Shown piece by piece: positions 7,350-13,428 of a stretch of 13,428 bases of DNA. The notes under the pieces were generated by a model. The model was not told where the DNA came from and made no database searches. It was given only the letters and a program-made list of their open reading frames with translations. Within the stretch, counting starts at the first letter, position 1, and every line of letters begins with the position of its first letter. The DNA comes from SP202 sp036339395 (GTDB lineage: Bacteria; Planctomycetota; Phycisphaerae; Phycisphaerales; SM1A02): positions 1-13,428 of the forward strand of contig JAYZBD010000059.1 in assembly GCA_036339395.1 (NCBI GenBank), in the 5' to 3' direction. Made by a program: the position numbers and the translations under genes.

Positions 7350-7379
7350 CTCGAAGCAGGTATCTCCAGGTCATTCGAG
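7350..7379 (-). terminator. Weak hairpin downstream of atpA
   Basis: CTCGAA and TTCGAG form a perfect 6-bp stem with an 18-nt loop, 6 nt after the atpA stop. There is no U-tract, so it could be an mRNA 3'-end or processing hairpin rather than an intrinsic terminator. Read-through into the nucleotidase gene remains possible. Confidence 0.2.
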
Positions 7380-7385
7380 ATTCAA

Positions 7386-8933
7386 TCAACCCGACCAGGT
7401 CTCGCTGAACGCCCCGATCGCCTTCTCGAACTTCTCTTCAAGGCCCTTGAAGGACTGACTTTCCACAAGTTCATCCCGGAGGGCCTTGCCTGGACCTCTG
7501 AAATGATCGAGCAGGTCCATTTCGAAGGCGTGGACCTTGTCCAGTGGAAGCTGGTCGAGGCACCCCTTTGACCCGGCAAAGATCGAAATGCACTGGTCGA
7601 TGGCGTTGAAGGGCGAATACTGCCCTTGCTTGAGAAGTTCCACCATGCGTGCACCACGATCAAGTTGCTGCTGTGCAGACTTGTCGAGTTCGGTTCCCAG
7701 TTGGGCAAAGGCTTCCAGTTCACGGAACGCCGCCAGGTCGAGTCGAAGTGATCCCGCGACTTCCTTCATCGCCTTGATCTGGGCATTGCCGCCGACACGA
7801 CTCACCGAGATGCCTACGTTGACTGCGGGACGAACGCCCGAGGCGAAGAGTTCCGGCTGCAGATAGATCTGCCCGTCAGTGATCGAGATCACGTTCGTCG
7901 GGATGTACGCCGAGACATCGCCTTCCTGTGTCTCGATGATGGGAAGGGCGGTGAGTGAGCCTCCACCATTTTCGTCGGAAAGCTTGGTCGCTCGTTCGAG
8001 GAGTCGACTGTGAAGATAGAACACATCACCGGGATAGGCTTCACGACCAGGGGGGCGACGAAGAAGCAGGGACAACTGCCTGTAGGCCGTAGCCTGCTTG
8101 GAAAGATCGTCATACACACAGAGTGCGTGCTTGGGCATCTTGCCACGAGTTCCGTTCCACATGAAGTACTCGCCCATTGCACACCCGGCATAGGGAGCGA
8201 TGTACTGGAGCGGGGCCGGGGAGGAGGATCCGGCATTGACGACAATGGTGTAGTCCATGGCACCATGCTGGCGGAGTGTCTCGATGACTCCCGCGACTGT
8301 TGAATCCTTCTGTCCGACGGCAACATAGATGCAGACGACTGCATCATCAGTGCCCCAGAACTGCTTCTGGTTGATGATTGCATCGAGAGCGACGGCGGTC
8401 TTGCCTGTCTTGCGGTCGCCGATGATGAGTTCCCGCTGGCCACGACCGATGGGGATCATCGAGTCGATACCCTTGATTCCGGTCTGGAGTGGTTCGGTCA
8501 CGGGCTGCCGTGCAGCAATGCCCGGAGCAACGATGTCGAGTTTCTGCGTTTCGGAGGAATCGATCGGGCCACGACCATCGAGCGGTGTGCCGAGTGGGTC
8601 GACTACGCGACCGAGCAGGCCTTCTCCCACGGGAACCTCGAGCAGGTTGCTCGTCGATCGAACCGTATCACCTTCCCGGACGGAGAGGTAGTCCTCGTAG
8701 ATCACGGCGCCGACGGTGTCGGTCTCCAGGTTCATGGCTTGTCCCATGACGGGGCCCTTGTTGGTGTCGAATTGAAGCAGTTCACCAGCCATCGCATTCG
8801 AGAGGCCGTAGATACGGGCAATGCCGTCTCCAACCTCGACAACGCGTCCAACTTCGGAGACTTCCAGTTCACTGGCGAACTGTTCAATCTCCTGCTTGAT
8901 GACAGATGTGATTTCGTCGGTCTTGATCTTCAC
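7386..8933 (-). CDS. atpA: F1F0 ATP synthase subunit alpha
   Basis: A 515-residue F1 alpha subunit, the normal length. The N-terminal beta-barrel domain includes VGRVVEVGDGIARIYGL (28-44). The nucleotide domain carries the Walker A GDRKTGKT (172-179) and CVYDDLSKQATAYRQ (272-286). The alpha/beta signature PAVNVGISVSRVGG (369-382) contains the arginine finger R379. The C-terminal helical domain is complete. The start is GTG at 8933, with GAGGA 7 nt upstream; longer readings of the frame run into the SIMPL gene and have no family similarity. It is the last atp gene here. The usual next genes atpG, atpD and atpC are replaced by a sulfur-metabolism unit, so the F1 genes must be split between loci. 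It acts on the cytoplasmic side of the membrane. Confidence 0.98.
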   Translation of the reverse strand: MKIKTDEITSVIKQEIEQFASELEVSEVGRVVEVGDGIARIYGLSNAMAGELLQFDTNKGPVMGQAMNLETDTVGAVIYEDYLSVREGDTVRSTSNLLEVPVGEGLLGRVVDPLGTPLDGRGPIDSSETQKLDIVAPGIAARQPVTEPLQTGIKGIDSMIPIGRGQRELIIGDRKTGKTAVALDAIINQKQFWGTDDAVVCIYVAVGQKDSTVAGVIETLRQHGAMDYTIVVNAGSSSPAPLQYIAPYAGCAMGEYFMWNGTRGKMPKHALCVYDDLSKQATAYRQLSLLLRRPPGREAYPGDVFYLHSRLLERATKLSDENGGGSLTALPIIETQEGDVSAYIPTNVISITDGQIYLQPELFASGVRPAVNVGISVSRVGGNAQIKAMKEVAGSLRLDLAAFRELEAFAQLGTELDKSAQQQLDRGARMVELLKQGQYSPFNAIDQCISIFAGSKGCLDQLPLDKVHAFEMDLLDHFRGPGKALRDELVESQSFKGLEEKFEKAIGAFSETWSG

Positions 8934-8940
8934 GATTGAA

Positions 8941-8945
8941 TCCTC
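8941..8945 (-). promoter_or_regulatory. Ribosome binding site fixing the GTG start of atpA
   Basis: GAGGA on the minus strand, 7 nt before GTG at 8933 and inside the 34-nt gap after the SIMPL stop. It makes the 515-residue alpha subunit the supported product. Confidence 0.75.
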
Positions 8946-8967
8946 ACAGTCTTCCGTCCTGTCCCGG

Positions 8968-9717
8968 TCAGGGACCTTCAATTTCCCAAACAAGTGAAAC
9001 GCTTGCACGTACGGTGACATCACCCGAGACGATGGGTGGTGCCGGAGCAGAATCCATGGCCATCCTTGAACCCATGTATGCCTTCTCCTGTGTATATCTT
9101 GGTGTAGCTGAAGCTCCATCCAGCACGAGTGACCTGATCTTCTTCAACGTCACGCCACCTGCCTCGGCAAGTGTTCTTGCATCAGACAGGGCATTCTTCG
9201 TCGCCTGCTGGATCGCCTTCACCCTGTCGGTACGAGGGTCGGCAAGCCCGAAGACAAGGTGTCCGATGTCATTGGCACCAGCATCGATCGCCGTTGCGAT
9301 GAGATTGCCTCCGAGGTCCAGGCGGCTCGTGGTGATACGCATCGTGCTTGAAACCCTGTACCCGACGATCGTCGGTCTCCAGTCGGGAGCAGGATTTCTT
9401 GGACGAGGGGACCACTGTGGGTCGACCGAGTAACGCTCAATGACGTATTCCTTGCGTTCCTTGAGCCCCAGGCCCTCTACCGCCTTGATGAGATTCTGCA
9501 TGGCCTTCACGGCTTCTGCGTTGGCATCATCAGGGGAAGTGGCACTTGCCTCGATTCCAAGGTCAAGTTTCAGTTGATCGGCAGGTACCTTCAACTCGGC
9601 AACACCCACGACGCGGAGCGTTGCAGGCTCCTTCTCATCTTCAGCATGGGCGAATCCGGTGAAGAAGACGGGCAGTCCGATGATGAACGCCATGAGCATC
9701 GTGACAGTCGTCTTCAT
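8968..9717 (-). CDS. SIMPL domain (DUF541) secreted protein inside the ATP synthase operon
   Basis: The 249-residue protein begins with a signal peptide (1-25, ending GFAHA) and is otherwise one SIMPL/DUF541 domain. The family pattern is plain: LRVVGVAELKVPADQLKLDL (34-53), a VGYRVSSTMRIT strand (118-129), DAGANDIGHLVFGL (145-158), a helix with ATKNALSDARTLAEAGGV (172-189), and the closing strand SGDVTVRASVSLVWEI (231-246). It is predicted to lie outside the cytoplasmic membrane; no lipobox cysteine is seen. Its ATG overlaps the atpH stop as ATGA, and GGGGA lies 6 nt upstream, so it is translated together with atpH; atpA follows after 34 nt. SIMPL proteins have no established link with ATP synthase. 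An assembly or envelope role is only a guess. Confidence 0.9.
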   Translation of the reverse strand: MKTTVTMLMAFIIGLPVFFTGFAHAEDEKEPATLRVVGVAELKVPADQLKLDLGIEASATSPDDANAEAVKAMQNLIKAVEGLGLKERKEYVIERYSVDPQWSPRPRNPAPDWRPTIVGYRVSSTMRITTSRLDLGGNLIATAIDAGANDIGHLVFGLADPRTDRVKAIQQATKNALSDARTLAEAGGVTLKKIRSLVLDGASATPRYTQEKAYMGSRMAMDSAPAPPIVSGDVTVRASVSLVWEIEGP

Positions 9718-10319
9718 GCCGTATCCCCGAGGTAGGTGCCGATTGACGAGCGAATGGTCCGACTGCCCTTCTCCCGCAGGTTCGTGCCCATTTTCCGGAG
9801 CTTTGTCGCAACTGAACCGTCAAGCAGTTCATCACCGATCCGAAGCTGGATTCCCCCGATGATCGCCGGGCTTGTCGAGGGGTGGAGCACCGGGTCCTTG
9901 CCCATGGCAGCCTTGATGCGTTCACCGATGCGTGCCAAGGTGGCCTCATCGATCGGGGAGGCCGTGATGACATCGACCTCGATGCGACCGAAGGCATCCT
10001 GGACGAGCTGGTCGTACGCGACCTGGATGAGCCCCAGGTGACCAAGCCTCCCATTGGCATTGAGGATGAGCATGAATCGCAGCAGCAGGTCCGTGACTCG
10101 ATGTTCGAAGATCGTCCTGATGGTAGTGGATCGACGGTCAGTATCGATTACCGGTGAACTGAAGAGAGCATCGAGTGAATGCTCGGACGCGAGCAGTTCA
10201 ATGACCTGTTCCAGTTCATCCGCCAGTTCAAGGACCATGTCGCGACCACCGGACTCCTCAGCCAACTCGTAGAGGCTGCGAGCGTAGATGGTCGCCAGGG
10301 TGTCTGTCTGCATGGTCAT
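9714..10319 (-). CDS. atpH: F1F0 ATP synthase subunit delta (OSCP)
   Basis: This 201-residue protein links the F1 head to the b stalk. The N-terminal helical bundle begins LATIYARSLYELAEESG (8-24). The C-terminal signature follows the EVDVITASPID strand (114-124) and includes DPVLHPSTSPAIIGGIQLRIGDELLDGSVATKLRKM. It is about 20 residues longer than the E. coli subunit. The ATG at 10319 lies 9 nt after the atpF stop; a second in-frame ATG at 10313 is possible. Only a weak GAG precedes the start, so coupling to atpF is likely. Its stop overlaps the start of the SIMPL gene. Confidence 0.95.
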   Translation of the reverse strand: MTMQTDTLATIYARSLYELAEESGGRDMVLELADELEQVIELLASEHSLDALFSSPVIDTDRRSTTIRTIFEHRVTDLLLRFMLILNANGRLGHLGLIQVAYDQLVQDAFGRIEVDVITASPIDEATLARIGERIKAAMGKDPVLHPSTSPAIIGGIQLRIGDELLDGSVATKLRKMGTNLREKGSRTIRSSIGTYLGDTA

Positions 10320-10328
10320 TGGATCAAC

Positions 10329-10865
10329 TCATCCACCGTGGACGGACTCCAGTTCTTGAAGCGAGTCATCGATCAATGACTGCTGGTCCTCGACATTGAT
10401 TTCCCGTTGAAGTATGCGAGTAGCAATCGCAGTCGCAAGCATGGCGGTTTCGGCATGCAGTTCGGTAATGGCGGATTCCTTGGCGGCACGGATCTCATGC
10501 CCCGCCTGCTCACGCAATTCCGTCAGTTCAACCTGCGCCCGTTCACGAAGCCCCCTGGCCGTTGCTTCCGCATCAGCCTTGGCCTTCATGATCATCTCGT
10601 TTGCCTCGCCACGTGCCTTCGCCAACTCGGCCTGCTGAGCTTCCATGGAAGCCCTCGCTTCAGCCTGGGCTGCTTCGGCGGCTTCGATCTCCTCGCGGAT
10701 CTTCGCTTGCCGTTCGTCAAGTCCAGAGGTGATCTTCGGCCAGACCTTGGTGAAGAGCACAAGGCATACGAGACCGAAGACGATCAGTGTCGTAATGGCG
10801 GGCGCCAATTCGACACTGGTGATATCCGGCTCACCTTCTACGGCTGCAAGCATCATGGAATACAT
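10329..10865 (-). CDS. atpF: F1F0 ATP synthase subunit b
   Basis: The 178-residue protein has a short N-terminal tail, one membrane helix (about 23-40) and a long, highly charged Ala/Glu/Arg-rich helix (about 50-155), the typical peripheral-stalk dimer arm. The segment VWPKITSGLDERQAKIREEI (41-60) is characteristic of bacterial b subunits. AAGGAG lies 7 nt before the ATG at 10865. It follows atpE by 34 nt and precedes atpH by 9 nt. Only one b-type gene is present, with no b' partner next to it. Confidence 0.96.
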   Translation of the reverse strand: MYSMMLAAVEGEPDITSVELAPAITTLIVFGLVCLVLFTKVWPKITSGLDERQAKIREEIEAAEAAQAEARASMEAQQAELAKARGEANEMIMKAKADAEATARGLRERAQVELTELREQAGHEIRAAKESAITELHAETAMLATAIATRILQREINVEDQQSLIDDSLQELESVHGG

Positions 10866-10899
10866 GCACTGTCTCCTTCATGCGCCTTCGAAGAGGTCA

Positions 10900-11223
10900 T
10901 CAGGCGAGGATGCCGAGCAGCCCGACCACGACGGCGAAGAGCGCAACACCTTCGACCAGGGCGGCTGTAATGAGCATGTTGGTCACGATTGAACCGGACA
11001 TTTCGGGCTGGCGGGCAATCGCCTGGACGGCGTTTCCACCGATGAGGCCGATACCGATGCCTGCACCGACTGCTGCCAGGCCTGCACCGATACCACCGCC
11101 GGCACCCTTGAGCCCGCCGGCAGTCGCGGCACTGTCAGCGGCGTCGGCTGCGAGAGCGGTGTCACCACCCAGAAGGGTGAACGCGATGAAAGAGAGTGTC
11201 ATGAAAGCAAGCGTATTCTTCAT
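10900..11223 (-). CDS. atpE: F1F0 ATP synthase subunit c with signal-peptide-like N-terminus
   Basis: The 107-residue protein is about 25-30 residues longer than classical c subunits. The extra part (1-25, hydrophobic, ending DTALA before ADAADS) looks like a cleavable signal peptide. The c hairpin follows: helix 1 with GAGIGIGLIGGNAVQAIA (53-70), polar loop RQPE (71-74), helix 2 with TAALVEGVALFAVVVGLLG (86-104). E91 is the ion-binding carboxylate. The sodium-site positions known from Ilyobacter are Ile in place of Gln in helix 1, and Gly-Val after E91 in place of Ser-Thr, so proton coupling is predicted. GAGGA lies 9 nt before the ATG. An 82-nt gap with a CCCCGGGG palindrome separates it from atpB and may affect the mRNA level needed for a multicopy ring. 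Confidence 0.96.
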   Translation of the reverse strand: MKNTLAFMTLSFIAFTLLGGDTALAADAADSAATAGGLKGAGGGIGAGLAAVGAGIGIGLIGGNAVQAIARQPEMSGSIVTNMLITAALVEGVALFAVVVGLLGILA

Positions 11224-11305
11224 TCCTTGGTTTCCTCGCTGTAGATGTAAAGTTCGTTGTCCCCGGGGCGATCAGTGTCTCGGGGTGTCTCAGTAGAAAA
11301 ACGTA

Positions 11306-12244
11306 TCAATGGGTCGGAACTGTGGCGTGTTTCACGCCCTCCTCCTCCTGGTGTTCCTCGTGATGGTGCGTCATCTGGTTGATGAAGACCGTCGTGAGGA
11401 ACATAAAGATGAATGCCTGTAGGAATGCAACAAAGAGTTCCAGGAAGCTGATCGCCACGGCTGCGACGACAGCGACAAAGCTGATGCCCAGAAGCCCGAA
11501 GACCCCCAGGGAGGTGAAAGCCATCTTGCCGAAGAGTGCAAGCATGGCCATGAGCGTGTGCCCGGCCACCATGTTTGCAAAGAGACGGATGGCCAGGGCC
11601 GTAGGCTTGATGATCATCCCGAAGAGTTCCACGGGAAGCATGATCGGCAGGAGGTAGATTGGTGCACCGGCGGACAGGTGGGCAAGCCACCCCTTGATAC
11701 CCAGTTCCCTGAAGGCATGAACCTGGATGATGACGAAGCAGACGACCGCAAGGGAAGCAGTCACGGCCAGGTTGCTCGTGGCGGTACCGCCGAAGAAGGT
11801 CCACTGCATTTCGGAACCGACGATGCCGTGCCCGAGAAGATGCTGGAAGTCCATGAATGGAATGAGGCCGATGATGTTGCACACGAGGATGAAGAAGAAG
11901 AGCGTGAGCAGGAAGGGCAGGTACCGTTTTGAATGCTGTTCCCCGAGGACAGGTTCAATCGCCTTGTCGCGCAGATAGAGAATGATGACTTCGATCATCT
12001 GGCTGAAACGCCCCTTGGTCAGGTAGCGTTCATTGCCCTCCTCCTTCGGCCCCGTTCCGATCTTGCGAGCAACCGTGGTCATCAACCAGATGCAGAGCAG
12101 TCCTGCGATGAGAAGACTCACCATGTGCATGGACAGGATGACCATGCCACCGGATGTTGATTCAATGACAGGGTGCTCCCCACCGATCAGGGGAATATCG
12201 ACCACGTGTCCGAGTGGGTTGTCGCTGAACGCGAGGAAGTGCAT
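11306..12244 (-). CDS. atpB: F1F0 ATP synthase subunit a
   Basis: A 312-residue integral membrane stator subunit forming the ion half-channels against the c-ring. The essential arginine is R220 in PTALAIRLFANMVAGHTL (214-231); the late helix motif FLQAFIFMFLTTVFI (274-288) is also typical. Hydrophobic segments lie at about 36-56, 108-130, 155-176, 193-212, 220-250 and 252-288. The mature C-terminus is followed by a His/Glu-rich tail (THHHEEHQEEE, 292-302) not seen in the classical enterobacterial protein. The ATG at 12244 has GGAG 11 nt upstream. It follows the AtpI-like gene by 32 nt. Confidence 0.96.
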   Translation of the reverse strand: MHFLAFSDNPLGHVVDIPLIGGEHPVIESTSGGMVILSMHMVSLLIAGLLCIWLMTTVARKIGTGPKEEGNERYLTKGRFSQMIEVIILYLRDKAIEPVLGEQHSKRYLPFLLTLFFFILVCNIIGLIPFMDFQHLLGHGIVGSEMQWTFFGGTATSNLAVTASLAVVCFVIIQVHAFRELGIKGWLAHLSAGAPIYLLPIMLPVELFGMIIKPTALAIRLFANMVAGHTLMAMLALFGKMAFTSLGVFGLLGISFVAVVAAVAISFLELFVAFLQAFIFMFLTTVFINQMTHHHEEHQEEEGVKHATVPTH

Positions 12245-12276
12245 CGCTCACGCATCTCCGGGATACTGCAGGCCAG

Positions 12277-12723
12277 TTACTCCCCGGTGACCAGTTCCTG
12301 ACGCATGCCTGTTGTCCAGATCCGTGTGGTTGCGGCCAATCCAGCCATGACACACACGAGGTAGGAGAACAGGAGTGCGGCCGGAGCCGGGGAAAAGGCG
12401 AAGTATAGCAGGATGATAAGCCCAAGCGAGCAGGCCAGGCGGCATGCCTCATGGACCATCCAGAGCGTCATCCATTGCAGTGCGGTCCTCCTTTGCCAGG
12501 GCCTGACAAGGCAATCACTGGCCATCGACGCAATGGCGACAATGGCCCCGGAGGCAAGCCCAGGGGCTCCAGCAGAAGGGCCACCAATGGGCCATGCAAT
12601 GCACGTCCAGAGTAGACCAATCGACAGGGGCCAGGCCATCGAAGTCGTCAGCATGGCCTTGGTCGGGAGTGAAAAGGAGGGCAGGGAGTCCTGGGGGCAC
12701 CTGGTATCCGGGGGAATCTTCAC
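12277..12723 (-). CDS. atpI: AtpI-like small membrane protein of the ATP synthase operon
   Basis: A 148-residue protein with four predicted membrane segments (about 28-46, 53-70, 84-109, 111-130) and short polar ends. Sequence similarity to known AtpI proteins is faint; the call rests on size, topology and position between atpZ and atpB. AtpI proteins are non-stoichiometric helpers implicated in c-ring assembly and, with AtpZ, in Mg2+/Ca2+ handling. The start is GTG at 12723, overlapping the atpZ stop as GTGA, so translation is probably coupled; Met24 is a later alternative. Cysteines and tryptophans are frequent. It could instead be an unrelated membrane protein. Confidence 0.6.
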   Translation of the reverse strand: MKIPPDTRCPQDSLPSFSLPTKAMLTTSMAWPLSIGLLWTCIAWPIGGPSAGAPGLASGAIVAIASMASDCLVRPWQRRTALQWMTLWMVHEACRLACSLGLIILLYFAFSPAPAALLFSYLVCVMAGLAATTRIWTTGMRQELVTGE

Positions 12724-13013
12724 GGCTGGTTCTTTCGTTCATTGAACTGGTTCATGGCTTCCCTGTTTGCCTTCCTGGCAGCACGAAAGAAACTGGCAGA
12801 GGCCACGATCAGCCCGAGGATGGTTCCAATGATCAGGAAGACCCGGTCCGTATCGAACAGGATATCCAGTCCCCACCCGATGAGCAGGCCGGCAACCAGT
12901 TCGCCGCTGAACGTCAACCCAAGCCCCAGCAGTCGCATGAGGCGAGCTTGTTCTTCCTTGCTTTGGAAACCACCTGTCGGCATGCACGCATGGTAGGTGA
13001 TCCTGGTTTCCAT
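12720..13013 (-). CDS. atpZ: AtpZ/AtpQ-like protein, first gene of the ATP synthase operon
   Basis: A 97-residue protein with two membrane helices (about 29-50 and 57-77) and a basic, polar C-terminus. The core LGLTFSGELVAGLLIGWGLD (31-50), then a short turn and VFLIIGTILGLIVASASFF (58-76), matches the AtpZ/'F1F0-ATPase subunit' family. These proteins accompany AtpI upstream of atpB and are thought to aid c-ring assembly or divalent-cation transport. The ATG at 13013 has no ribosome site (ACTCCCTAAA just before it); Met11 and Met26 are alternatives, and AAGGAAG lies upstream of Met26. It is divergent from nuoI by 68 bp and probably heads the operon transcript. Confidence 0.8.
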   Translation of the reverse strand: METRITYHACMPTGGFQSKEEQARLMRLLGLGLTFSGELVAGLLIGWGLDILFDTDRVFLIIGTILGLIVASASFFRAARKANREAMNQFNERKNQP

Positions 13014-13016
13014 TTT

Positions 13017-13067
13017 AGGGAGTGTTTCGGGAATGCTGTTGCGATATCATTCATGGCAGAACTCCCT
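13017..13067. promoter_or_regulatory. Inverted ACTCCCT box pair in the atpZ-nuoI divergent region
   Basis: AGGGAGT (13017-13023) and ACTCCCT (13061-13067) are perfect inverted copies, centres 44 bp apart, about four helical turns. Read toward each gene, both start regions carry ACTCCCTnAA. This could be a shared operator, or chance in a 68-bp region. I could not pick out convincing -35/-10 hexamers. Confidence 0.3.
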
Positions 13068-13074
13068 GAAGGGA
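13068..13074 (+). promoter_or_regulatory. Ribosome binding site of nuoI
   Basis: GAAGGGA lies 7 nt before the ATG at 13082. Another ATG at 13077 is out of frame, so 13082 is the start. Confidence 0.6.
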
Positions 13075-13081
13075 CCATGCC

Positions 13082-13428
13082 ATGGCCATCGAGGATCGTG
13101 ACATCATTGACGTGAGCCCGTCTCCAATGACGCGTGGTGATCGCCTGTTTCTTCCTGCCGTGTTCAAGGGGTTGGGAACGACCCTCAGGCATTGCCTTGG
13201 GAATGTCGGTCGGGACGGAAAGAACAAGAAGAACCTCTGGGTCGTCCAGTATCCAGAAGAGAAACGAGATCAGCGACCCGTCGAAGAGGGGGGGCAGTTC
13301 AAGCCGACTTTCCGAGGTGTACACAGACTGAATCGTGACGAGGACGGCAGGGTCCGGTGTGTTGCCTGCTTCATGTGTGCTACGGCCTGTCCGGCCAATT
13401 GCATTCACATCGTCGCAGAGGAATCTCC
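13082..13428 (+). CDS. nuoI: NADH-quinone oxidoreductase subunit I, 5' part only
   Basis: The first 115 residues of NuoI are present and the gene runs off the right edge. After a polar N-terminus come LPAVFKGLGTTLRHCLGN (24-41), VVQYPEEKR (54-62) and FRGVHRL (77-83), the conserved approach to the first 4Fe-4S site. The cluster ligands are C93, C96, C99 and C103 in CVACFMCATACPANCIHI. NuoI carries two such clusters (N6a, N6b) in the peripheral arm of complex I; the second must lie beyond the window. It is divergent from the ATP synthase operon and is probably within or at the head of further nuo genes to the right. A frame on the opposite strand here is only its shadow. Confidence 0.95.
   Translation, partial: MAIEDRDIIDVSPSPMTRGDRLFLPAVFKGLGTTLRHCLGNVGRDGKNKKNLWVVQYPEEKRDQRPVEEGGQFKPTFRGVHRLNRDEDGRVRCVACFMCATACPANCIHIVAEES

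Noticed and set aside
8934..9119. Longer alpha-subunit start upstream of the GTG at 8933
   Set aside because: The extension overlaps the SIMPL coding region, lacks similarity to alpha subunits, and the GTG has a well-placed GAGGA.
11224..11305. CCCCGGGG palindrome and CCCCG/CGGGG pairing in the atpB-atpE gap as a terminator
   Set aside because: No U-tract follows, and a terminator inside the operon before the most highly needed subunit is unlikely. It may be mRNA structure but is not demonstrable.
11220..11882. 220-codon minus-strand frame inside atpB in another frame
   Set aside because: The atpB frame is certain from R220 and the late-helix motif. This frame is Arg/His/Cys-rich out-of-frame sequence.
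12914..13408. 164-codon minus-strand frame overlapping atpZ and nuoI
   Set aside because: It is antisense to the conserved NuoI iron-sulfur region and overlaps the start of atpZ in another frame; no motif.

Overview
The window is a gene-dense piece of a moderately GC-rich bacterial chromosome, most likely from Planctomycetota and probably a Phycisphaerae-like lineage. That placement is an inference. It rests on a class-II-leader pseudopilin carrying the H-X9-DG motif typical of the large planctomycete pseudopilin families, a RskA-like anti-sigma/ECF sigma pair beside it, a NuoI with planctomycete-like sequence, and a split F-type ATP synthase operon. No tRNA, rRNA, CRISPR array, insertion sequence or phage gene was found.

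Left part (1-3453): an Ap4A-phosphorylase-like HIT protein (+) converges on a two-gene minus-strand unit, an ECF sigma factor followed by its membrane anti-sigma factor. A 384-bp gap then separates the sigma gene from a divergently transcribed pseudopilin-like gene (+).

Middle (3468-7283, all minus): a likely sulfur-assimilation unit reads, in transcription order, a HAL2/SAL1-type 3'(2'),5'-bisphosphate nucleotidase, a SLC13/DASS permease with two soluble TrkA-C-like domains (candidate sulfate transporter), and a membrane-anchored EEP-fold protein that has lost part of the usual catalytic signature.

Right part (7386-13013, all minus): an F-type ATP synthase operon reads atpZ-atpI-like-atpB-atpE-atpF-atpH-SIMPL-atpA. 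Two things stand out. A secreted SIMPL (DUF541) protein sits between atpH and atpA, coupled to atpH by an ATGA overlap. The operon also stops after atpA, so atpG, atpD and atpC must lie elsewhere. AtpE carries a signal-peptide-like N-terminus and a proton-type ion site.

Right edge: the 5' end of nuoI (complex I subunit I) is divergent from atpZ across a 68-bp gap. That gap contains an inverted pair of ACTCCCT boxes, so the proton-pumping and proton-using machineries share one short control region. The strongest candidates for new biology are the SIMPL protein inside the ATP synthase operon and the altered EEP protein tied to the permease gene.
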